Positions 33,746 through 42,237 of a DNA stretch of 64,000 nt are shown piece after piece. The notes under the pieces are model-generated. The model had not been told where the DNA came from. It did no database searches and worked only from the letters and a program-made list of their open reading frames with translations. The position numbers and the translations under genes were made by a program. The DNA comes from Wolfiporia cocos (Eukaryota > Basidiomycota > Agaricomycetes > Polyporales > Phaeolaceae): the NCBI GenBank assembly GCA_029448655.1, contig JACCLO010000059.1:1-64000 (forward strand), given 5' to 3'. Positions within the stretch are counted from its first letter, which is position 1. Each line of letters opens with the position of its first letter.

Positions 33746-34710
33746 TGACACAAAATGCCAAGGGTGTACCGTCATCTAGAGTTGTCACATAGAGCAGAAC
33801 CCTTGGACTAGCATGCATAAGACTTGGAGTAAAGAGAGGACAAGCCTCATCATCGAGAATAACAGCTCTGTGACACAGACATACCCTGTGTCTGTGGGAC
33901 TGGCCCTGCTGGGGATCTCGTATATGCCTGCTGGCGTGTCCTAGTATTGTCGTTGACTCTGGGTGCTCAGTTAGAGGGATGACAGCTAGGGGTTGTGGCA
34001 TTTGTCCAGTCAAGTCAGATGAGCAGCACAGCAGAGTGGCCCATAGCCATAGAGAATGAAAGGGGCTGGTTAGGCCCAATTGCCGAAAATCCTAAGAATG
34101 AGGCATAAGGCCTCATTTGTCATACTTTATATACATCTGCGTGTACGCTAGTGTGTCTACCCTGAAGTGCTGATCTGTGCGCAGTAACTATGAGGTCAGG
34201 CATAACAGTAACTAGTCATGAGTATGTAATGAAAGTGTGACCATGTTATGGGTAGAGGCACGTGCGCCTACCCTAAGGGCGCTGTGATCGACGAGTGGTG
34301 CAGGGTTGTTACAGTAACTACAGGACGAAGGGGAGAGGAATACCATAGTGTAGAGGGGCACATGCATGTACAGCAGTGCTCATAAAGCTATAGTGAGGGT
34401 GAATTCAACAGTAATATATCTGTGACACTCTGGGGAGTAAGCCCCAGAGTGTCACAGCTTAAGTACATGAGGAACACTGTCACTGTATACTAGAGACCCA
34501 CCCTAAAGGCAGGGTCTGTGCGTATTGCTGAGTGCTACCTAAGTCATGTGCTGTAGTATCTAAGCTACTGACCATGTGACCATCTATGGGTGGGGCGACC
34601 TGTACCATTACGCTACACTGCTAAGTCCATACAAAGACACATGATGGGGTACTACCCAAGAACGTGGGTTTGAGACAGGGGGGGGGTACCTCTTTTCAGA
34701 ATCTGTGACA
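33746..34710 (-). mobile_element. Solo LTR (403 bp without its insert), TSD CACAC
   Basis: Bounded by CACAC at 33741-33745 and 34711-34715. It starts TGACACAAAATGCC in plus text and ends AATCTGTGACA. It is interrupted by the LTR at 33871-34427. Its own hairpin CTCTGGGG-AGTAAG-CCCCAGAG (34428-34449) lies at the insertion point. Confidence 0.9.
33871..34427 (-). mobile_element. Solo LTR, 557 bp, TSD CTCTG, nested
   Basis: Bounded by CTCTG at 33866-33870 and 34428-34432, inside the LTR 33746-34710. U5 hairpin at 33874-33896 and TATA-side hairpin AATGAGGC/GCCTCATT at 34097-34117. Confidence 0.95.
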
Positions 34711-34715
34711 CACAC

Positions 34716-35040
34716 AAGCCCTCATTGAATGTGTATGAGAATGAGAGTGAGGCTGAGTATGCAAATCCCCAGAGATGCAATGGTTGACACAGGCCAGGTG
34801 TGGGAATGGAGAAGCTCAAGGTGCCAAAGTTCAACACTGTTCTGCTACCCCCATCACTGAAGGAGAATTGTCTGCAGACGCTGGGCACACTTTCTGTTGT
34901 CAATCTTGTGCCAATTACTACAACTAACTTATCACCTGATGATGTACACTAGCCAATCAGGTGTGAGTACTGGTTTGGCATGCCAAGTGTGGTGAGCATG
35001 TCAAGCAGCACATTGGATGTCAATTATGGAAGTGCAGGAC
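34716..35040. other. Unidentified transposon fragment
   Basis: Plus-strand text contains a protein-like run (KLKVPKFNTVLLPPSLKEN) but no recognisable domain. It is bounded by LTRs on both sides. Confidence 0.4.
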
Positions 35041-35274
35041 TGATATCACAAGACGCACCATGGACCCAATGCAATGTGCTCATGAGTGGCAATATAGCCA
35101 CTCCCCCAAAAGGGCTATGATAACAGCTTGGCTGTTATCAAGGGTCCGGCTATATCTGCAGTTCATATTCCCATGCTTGGTGCCTATTGTATTCAGGTCA
35201 CCACCTTAGGGGGAATATACCCTAGTTACTGCTCCATAACGTCCTAGTATCTAGCGTGACCTAGATTTGTGACA
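35041..35274 (-). mobile_element. Short LTR of the TRIM-like family
   Basis: Reverse copy of the LTR at 59431-59684: shared CGTCTTGTGATA end, GCAGTTCATATTCCCA block, and hairpin GATAACAGCTTGGCTGTTATC near 35120. The flanks (AGGAC and GAATT) do not match, so no target duplication is left. Confidence 0.75.
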
Positions 35275-35420
35275 GAATTTTTCGAGCGAGAGTTCATGGC
35301 AATGGCTCTTGATACCTCCCATGTGGTGCCAGAATTGGATGAACCGATACTCCGAGAGATTTGTAAAGCATTGCTAGACAACAAGGTCACTAAGGATTAC
35401 AAGGAGCTTGTCACAAAGTG
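35275..35420 (+). pseudogene. Ty3/gypsy pol fragment (RNase H-integrase linker)
   Basis: The frame EFFEREFMAMALDTS, then LDEPILREICKALLDNKVTK and DYKELV parallels the linker of the minus-strand chromovirus in this window (EFFVNFARELAILAFEP ... ALLDNEVTKDYKGL). It is a separate, diverged element, opposite in orientation and cut at both ends by LTRs. Confidence 0.8.
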
Positions 35421-35849
35421 GCATAGGCTCACTACCATCTAATATACCCCCAATACCGAATAGGTAGAGTACAACACCTAGTTGCTAAGGGGCCTTGGGG
35501 CCATAGCGAGGCGAGGTGGGCACACAAGACCAGCAAGACTAAGAATGCCAGCTAAGAGGGGAAACGCCCCCAACAACGAGATTGACAAGTCTGAGGTGTA
35601 AGCCTCAGACGACATACTATATATACATGAGGATGAGCGCAGGTGGGCCTTAGGGCCTACCCTAACGTAAGGGTCCATGCACTATCTACACAGCCTCTGT
35701 ATATGTAAGCAAGTCATGTGCCTCTAGGGTGCCACGCTATGCTAGATGTTATACCGCTATACTACCTGATGAGGGCCAAACCATCATGTGACTTCAGTAC
35801 CACTAGTGCCTTGGTTTGATTACTGAAGGGGACCCAAAATCTGTGACAC
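35409..35849 (-). mobile_element. LTR remnant of the 468-bp family
   Basis: Shares GAGGCGAGG, AAGTCTGAGGTGTAA and the TATATATACATG promoter with the solo LTR at 27436-27903. TTAC-loop hairpin GTCTGAGG/CCTCAGAC at 35589-35610. Right end is CAAAATCTGTGACA; left border uncertain, with CTTGT/CTTGC as a possible imperfect duplication. Confidence 0.7.
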
Positions 35850-35883
35850 TTGCTGCATCATTAAGACTGACTAGTCTGTGCCA

Positions 35884-36328
35884 TGTCACAGTATTTACAG
35901 GACATGGCCATTTTTCTGCTATTTATAGCAATTATTCTAGGATTTATACGTCTACCTATCAGTTATCAGGGACTTATCCCATTGCCAACCCTTATCACTT
36001 ACACAAGGTACTTACACACTATTAAGCTGATACGACACATGCGACACGCTAGTCATAGACTATTAGTCAAGCTCTTCTATCAACCACGCGGCCTATCAAT
36101 CCACATGGATAACACCAGAAGCAAGTCACGACATATGTCACCATGACAGACACGTCACCACTACGTCACCCAGTCTAGCCAGTCTAGCTAGACCACTACA
36201 TCATCAAGGCACACTGCCTATGACATCATGAGCACACCATGCTCATGCAACTATGGCACCATAGCTAAGTATAGCCAACAGGCTTTACTGCTATTGGCTG
36301 GCAACCCAATCCCGATCACGGATCACGG
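35884..36328 (+). mobile_element. 5' part of a plus-oriented LTR, cut by the chromovirus
   Basis: Starts TGTCACAGTATTTACAGG and resembles the 1094-bp LTRs of the array (ATTTATAGCAATT, GGATTTATACGTCTACCTA). It stops at 36328 where the chromovirus 3' LTR begins. The missing right half was not found on the far side of that element. Confidence 0.7.
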
Positions 36329-37716
36329 TGACACAAACCCAAACCTAATACTCACTAATAGTGTTTCTTGAGGGCGGCTTAGAGGTATACACACACAAGA
36401 AGAGATAGCAAGTAAAAGTGTATGAGCGATGAGGTTGCTTGTTAGGCAGTAGCTCAATATCGAGGAGAACAGAACTGAGTTGTAACGCTCAGACTGTTCC
36501 AGTATATATACATGCTGACACAGAACAGTCTGTGGGACTCACCACTTATCCTCCAGTGGGGAGGGAGGTAAGGTAGACTATTCTAGTGCAGCTAAGTGAG
36601 AGGATTCTTAGGCGCATAGCCTAGAAGAATAGAACTAAGACGTATAGGACGCTTAGTCCCTATCTTATATACATGTTTGGTACTACTATACAGTATGTAC
36701 CTAGTATGGCGTTGTGGCTGAGTAACCATCAACGGAAGGAAGATCCATCTACGAATAGAAGGGTTAGCATGTGATACTGGTACGGTATCGGCATAAGGCA
36801 TAGATGTGTGATTGTGCTAGAAATAGACCGTGGTAAGCCGGTAATGGCGAACCTATCATATTACCTGTAGACATTCACATGGGGGCGGTTGAGACCAGTA
36901 TGACGACAAGGCCGAAGGCCGAGTCTTGAGGGGTAACTGCCATAGGCTGTATCCCGGGGAATGACTAAGGCGGAGCGCCGAGCCATTAGTGCCATTGGTC
37001 GTAAGCCCGAGGGCTAGACTGATGACGAGGGTATGATGCCAGTATGGTGCCATGTGTCTATACATAGGTCGGGACCTAGACATATGATGGTGGTGACATC
37101 ATGATGATATCATAGTCTGGACAAGACCGTAGGTCTAGTCCATGACGTAGGTTATGACGTGGTACGGTTGCAAGCCGGACGTGTCATGGGGCATGACTAG
37201 CGTGTAAGCGCTGTGTCATTCTAGCTTAGTAGCGCATAAGCGTACGTTGAGAAGCCGTAAGGGCAATAATAACCGTAAGGTTATAGCCGTATGGGATAAG
37301 TACTGGATAACTCGTAGTTATGCGTATAAATACCGGATAAATGGCTACGGATAGCGGAAAAATAGGGCGTTTAGATAATACTGTGACACATGCAATACAA
37401 GACCCCTAATACTACTAGGACCTACGGTACTATGGTATGAGTCAGGTTGCATGTGACCGTAAGTGATAACGTATGCGCTATGACTATGAATGAGTCAGAT
37501 GGCAGGTGACTCTACAAGTGTAATGAGTCAGCGGTCACACATATGAGCATTAACATGTGATATCTGTGGAATGGGATGGAACCTGCTAGAAGGTTCCGTC
37601 GGCATCTAGTTCTACTGGGTCACGTGATCTACAAGTATCCGTGCTACGCTAACTATGCTACAAACTGGACTACAAGTCTAGGAAAAATAGGGAAAAATAT
37701 AGGAAAATTTGTGACA
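36329..37716 (-). repeat. 3' LTR of the chromovirus (about 510 bp without its insert)
   Basis: Plus text starts TGACACAAACCCAAACC and ends AGGAAAATTTGTGACA, directly followed by the polypurine tract. It carries TATATATACATG near 36503 and hairpin CTGAG/CTCAG with TGTAAC-type loop at 36475-36492. It is interrupted by the solo LTR 36516-37388. Confidence 0.85.
36516..37388 (-). mobile_element. Solo LTR, 873 bp, TSD CATGC
   Basis: Bounded by CATGC at 36511-36515 and 37389-37393. It is related to the 891-bp solo LTR at 40165: both have AGTTCTRTTCTTCTAGG followed by the complementary CCTAGAAGAA arm. It entered the chromovirus LTR immediately beside its TATA box. Confidence 0.93.
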
Positions 37717-37729
37717 TTACCCCCTCTTC
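37717..37729 (-). promoter_or_regulatory. Polypurine tract of the chromovirus
   Basis: Minus-strand GAAGAGGGGGTAA lies directly before the 3' LTR start TGTCACA. The same GNGGGGGTAA ending precedes the LTRs of the array and of the miniature element, so it is the plus-strand primer site. Confidence 0.85.
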
Positions 37730-37752
37730 AAGATTTGCGGTCCCTGCAAAGG

Positions 37753-38484
37753 TTACTCGGTGATCGGTGGTTCGACATCTTGCCACTTGCTCGCTGAGGG
37801 CTCCATCAGGCGGTCCCAATCCTCATAGTCATGAGGGAGTATTTTGACTTCTCCCAAGTGTCTACCAGTATGACCAAAGCCTTTGTCACCACGAGCTGTG
37901 TCCTTCAAGTATTGTTGATTGTACATGTAGGTTGTACTATGGTGGATTTCTGGTTGAGGGACAGGTTGCAGAAGTAATTGTGCTATCTTGTCCCTATGGT
38001 TAACCATGTATGGATATCCGGTGAAGTTGTAGAGCATGACTATCACTTCTCCACAGTAATCCCAGTCTATGACTCTGCCTTGTACCTGTATGCCCTTCTT
38101 CGCCATGCTAGAATGTGTCTCCAGTTTGCCGCTGAATCCATAAGGGAATAGGATTCTTAGGTCTGTTTTCACGAGCATGGTGGTGTGAGGGTTTATCCTG
38201 GTAGCTTCGGCTGAGTAGATGTCAAATCCGGTGGCATGTTCAGTGCCTCTTTCTGGATATGTGCCCTGGGGTCCTACTGCGAATTCGAGATATTCGTTGA
38301 AGCAAGTGCCTTCTTCTACGGAGTTGCCGAATTTGTCCCGTACTAACCACTTCCGTACTTTCTTGCATTCTTCCGGAGTAAATTCACCTCTCTGCAGTGG
38401 CCAATCATCTGGCCATAGATAACAATCCCCAACTTTCCAGTCTGGGTTGTCATCTGGTTCGAATACTTGAATATTGTGGGTGTG
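37753..38484 (-). CDS. dUTPase domain encoded by the chromovirus
   Basis: dUTPase hydrolyses dUTP to dUMP and keeps uracil out of newly made cDNA. The frame follows the chromodomain frame directly after one TGA (38485-38487). After about 80 residues of linker (VFEPDDNPDWKVGDCYLWPD) the five family motifs appear in order: motif 1 HATGFDIYSAEATRI, motif 2 near GKLETHSSMAKKGIQ, motif 3 GRVIDWDYCGEV, motif 4 HRDKIAQLLLQPV, motif 5 DTARGDKGFGHTGR. The usual PRSG of motif 2 is changed to THSSM. There is no ATG before motif 1, so it was probably made as a C-terminal part of Pol, with the TGA either a mutation or a readthrough site. The stop is at 37753. Confidence 0.85.
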   Translation of the reverse strand, partial: HTHNIQVFEPDDNPDWKVGDCYLWPDDWPLQRGEFTPEECKKVRKWLVRDKFGNSVEEGTCFNEYLEFAVGPQGTYPERGTEHATGFDIYSAEATRINPHTTMLVKTDLRILFPYGFSGKLETHSSMAKKGIQVQGRVIDWDYCGEVIVMLYNFTGYPYMVNHRDKIAQLLLQPVPQPEIHHSTTYMYNQQYLKDTARGDKGFGHTGRHLGEVKILPHDYEDWDRLMEPSASKWQDVEPPITE

Positions 38485-40164
38485 TCATCTTCGCGGAGCG
38501 GTATGTGCGTTAAGGGCATGTTCTGCCTTGTATTCGTCTACCAACTCCTTAGTGTTGACGAAGTCATCTTCATATTCCCATGTGTCTTCTCCCATGGAGT
38601 ACCCTAACCATCGCACCAGGAATTGTAGTTTTCCTGAGGGTGTGAATCTGTGGTTGAGTATTTGCTCCACTTCGTATTCTCCTGACTTATCTGGTTCTGG
38701 AGCTTCTTCCTTGCCGGTATATGGTGTTAGCTTTGACGCATGGAAGACCGGGTGATAGGCTCGGTATTGGCCATCCATGTGTAGTCTGAAAGTCACGGGT
38801 GACAGTTGTTCGACTATTTTGAACGGGCCGATGTACCTGGGGGCCAAACTTCTTTCGGATGTTTGGTAATCCCTTACGTCTATCATAACCTTGTCTCCAA
38901 CCTTGAAGGGTACTTTCTGGATCGATTGATTGTAATACCACTTCATACTGTCAGCTGCTAACTGCATTGCGGCTTTGGCTTGCTCCTGAGCGTTCCAACG
39001 ATCGGTTGCAATTTCATTAAGGTCTGCTTTTGCCTGAATAGCTAAATCTGCTGGCCCAGCCTTTGGGTGCCTTCCCAACTCGACGTAGAATGGTGACATC
39101 TTGGTAGTCTCTGACGCTGCGTTGTTGTATGCAAATTCCGCCGTAGGCAGGAATTGAGACCAATTGTCTTTGCAATACGAGTTTACATAGCATCTGAGGT
39201 ATTGTTCAAGTGTCTGATTCATTCTTTCCATCTGTCCATCTGCCTGTGGGTGATATGCCATAGTCATGGCATGTTCTATCCCTAGCAGTTTACACCATTC
39301 GCCGAATAGTTTGGATGCAAACTGCACTCCGTGATCGGAAATGATACGTTTAGGTAGCCCATGTATTGGGTAAAACCTTCTGTATAGGACTCTTACGGGA
39401 TCCTTTGTTCCGAATTTGCTGGAGATGGGGAAGAAGCATGCTCGCTTGGTCAAGCAATTGACTACAACCATGATTCCGTCATACACCTTGTTGTCTATCT
39501 TCGACTTGGGTAGGTACATAATGAAATCCATGGTTATTATCTCCCATGGGGCTTCTGGTACTTCGTTAGGTATCAGGGGTCCATATGGCTTTTGCGGGCG
39601 ATTCTTCATTTGCTGGCATGTGTCGCATTCCTGTATGTATTTCTTTACCGAGTTGGTTAGTCCTGGCCACCAGTAATTACGTGAGATGAGTTTGTATGTC
39701 TTCCATCTCCCCATATGCCCTGCAGTAGGGTGGTCATGGTGTAATTGTAAGACCTTATTTCTAAGCTCTTCTGGTGCCTTGGGAACGTAGATCTTGTTAT
39801 GGTACAAGAGTAGACCATTCTCGTAGTTCCAGTCTCTGAGAGACTTGCCGAATTCGTGAGGTCCTGACTCCAATAGGCCTTTGTAGTCCTTGGTTACCTC
39901 GTTGTCTAGCAATGCTTTGTGTATTTCTCGTTGGAGTTCGTCATCTGGGATTACCAACTGATGGAGGGGCTCGAACGCAAGGATGGCTAATTCTCGCGCA
40001 AAGTTAACAAAAAATTCCGGTTTCAACAGAATATTGTTCCTATTGTCGAGTTCCACCCCCTCTTCATGGTCTGGTCTCCTGGACAGAGGGTCTGCAGTAA
40101 GCATGGTTTTTCCTGGTTTATGGTGCATGGAGAAGTTAAATCTTGACAGATATAATGCCCATCT
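38485..40164 (-). pseudogene. Pol 3' part: RNase H end, integrase and chromodomain
   Basis: From the right: WALYLSRFNFSMHHKPGK (end of RNase H and its connection), the integrase zinc finger (HHDHPTAGHMGR ... CDTCQQMK, an HHCC pattern), the catalytic core with ITMDFIMYLP, IISDHGVQFAS and GQMERMNQTLEQYL (D, D, E), the GPF/Y-like RYIGPFKIVEQLSP, and a chromodomain YEVEQILNHRFTPSGKLQFL, VRWLGYSMGEDTWEYEDDF. The chromodomain marks it as a chromovirus, whose integrase targets marked chromatin. The reading frame is open for about 560 codons to TGA at 38485-38487. The first codons of the visible frame at 40165-40191 come from the inserted LTR, not from Pol. Confidence 0.95.
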
Positions 40165-41055
40165 TGTCACAGATCTGACATTTTTCCGCAATTAATTGCC
40201 ATTTATCCGGTATTTATTACGCATACCTACGAGTTATCCTGTACTTATCAGTACAAGCCGACATGCCGGTGTAACCTAACAGTTATTACCTAAGCCCAAG
40301 AGTGCTTACGCGCTACTAAGCATCTATGACACGGCGCTTACACGCTAGTCATCAAGCATGACATGTTACATGACACTCTGTCACAAGACTAGACCTATGG
40401 TCTATTCTAACCCATGATACCATCATTACAAATAATGATATCATCATGACATCATATGGTCTAGCCCCTGGCTATGACATCACTATGATGTAACCCCTTC
40501 GTCATCATTACCAATTATGACACCATTGGACCTAGGCCTACAGCCCAGTCCAATCCATAGCACGCCATCATTACACAATAATGGCATCACTATTCTAGAC
40601 CCATGGTCTAGTACATTCCATGACATCATCATTTCCAATCATGACGTCATTATGATCCAGGCCTCCGGCCCGGTAACCATGTATGCGGATCTTCTGATCC
40701 ATCCCTCGTATCTTACTGGCTAAGTCCATTACTGGCTAGCATGGTCACTATAGATACCTATGCATGATGCCTTATCGCATCATTATGATATACGGATGGT
40801 GCCATACTGACACCATCGCCTTATGCAAGCATATGACTAACACGTTTAGGGTAGGACCATTCCCTTACTTACGTAATCAAGTATAAGCATGTATATAAGA
40901 TAGGGCTTAACGCCTTTAGTCGTTAGTTCTGTTCTTCTAGGCGCTGCGCGCCCTAGAAGAACTTCACCTCTCTTCTGCGCGCCTTCTGACTGCTTGCCTG
41001 CTTATTCCCCTCACCTTGTGGATTAGGCGGTGAGTCCCACAGTTAGATCTGGTCA
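40165..41055 (+). mobile_element. Solo LTR, 891 bp, TSD CATCT, inside RNase H
   Basis: Bounded by CATCT at 40160-40164 and 41056-41060. Removing the LTR and one CATCT joins ...RRQAR to WALYLS in frame. TATA box GTATATAAG near 40891 is followed by AGTTCTGTTCTTCTAG and a 14-bp hairpin (40931-40962) with one bulge. Confidence 0.96.
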
Positions 41056-41143
41056 CATCTTGCCTGTCTCCTGGTGAGCTTCTGAGCCGTCTTGAAGTAG
41101 GTTAGGTTCAGATGATCCGACCATACTTCGAATTTTTCCGGGT
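41056..41143 (-). pseudogene. Isolated piece of chromovirus RNase H
   Basis: The 88 bp between the two insertions read, on the minus strand, [15 protein letters not shown], then [12 protein letters not shown]. This is the RNase H segment with the conserved D (xWTDHxNL) that is missing between EWQHYLEGHP at 57102 and WALYLS at 40164, which proves both insertions lie in one element. Confidence 0.93.
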
Positions 41144-42237
41144 TGTCACAGATTTATCTGGGGCTTACAGCATTTTTCCTACGATTATAGCAATTTACCT
41201 GGGATTTATACGTCTAACTACAAGTTATCTACGGGTTAACTCCCATTGCCACCACGACAAGCTCTTAACTGGGCTTATCACCACATGACCAGCATACATA
41301 ACGCTACGGCACCTTCCGGTCCAATAGCATAGTTACAGCTACGTCATAAAGGTCTCGCCCGTCAGAGCAAGACCAGCCACGTCATAGATCGTAGATCATA
41401 ATGATAGGCCGAGCGCGGCACGCTCGCATAATAATGTCCACATGTACAAACAGTGCCTCGCGGCCTTGTACTATTGGGTCGGCCTTCCCGGCTTCCCACC
41501 GCCATAAGATCCTTGATCACAATGGCACCTCAGGCGCGCCACGCCTTCGCATAATAATGGCAACACGGCCAAATAGCACTATATTAGCATCAAGGCAATA
41601 TCGCTATAGGCTCGGCCTTCTCGGCCATCTCACGGACTCGGCGTTCTCCAAGTCCCGGGCTTCTGCCATCACGGCGCTGCCCAAACACCGGTCCTCGCCT
41701 CACGGCTAAGACCAATACATGCCCCGGTAACCATCCGGACCGGGCTGTAACACATGCCACGGTACTACCCGTCCAATGGCATAACGACCTCGGCGTCTCG
41801 CCTTGGTCATCCAACGAAGCACGGCCAATCGCCATTATGCCGCAAGGTATCCGGCAACCGGCTTCACCTATACCCGGGCTGCGCCCGCGTTAGTATCACA
41901 GATAAGACATAATCCCTCTATTACGATTGGGTCGGCCATTAGGGCCTTCCACGGCCATTCTAGATAGAGTAACTAAACATCAGATAAGATAAAGCTTCGC
42001 CACTTGGCAAAGCCACATAACCCGGTAAGGCAACCGCTAGCTAGTAGCACGTGCCCTCCCGACACAATGTATATAAGTAGGAGCCAAGCGCTCTTTAACT
42101 TCAGTTCTATTCTTCTCGGCGTACGCCGTAGAAGAACCTCCTACCTCCTACTGCGTCTGATAACCTCTTCCTCACCTAAGTCGCCTAGTTCATCGCAGGA
42201 TACTGGCTTGGTGAGTCCCACAGAGCCATCTGTGTCA
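41144..42237 (+). repeat. LTR1 of the array (1094 bp)
   Basis: Starts TGTCACAGATTTATCTGGGG and ends CCATCTGTGTCA. TATATAA at 42070-42076; self-primer AGTTCTATTCTT at 42103-42114; hairpin TTCTTC-T-CGGCG/CGCCG-T-AGAAGAA at 42109-42136 (one bulge); U5 hairpin CACAGA/TCTGTG at 42219-42234. Short frames in it are chance. Confidence 0.95.

Noticed and set aside
36516..37716. One long chromovirus 3' LTR starting at 36516
   Set aside because: CATGC duplications at 36511 and 37389 show that 36516-37388 is a separate solo LTR nested in the true 3' LTR, which begins at 36329.
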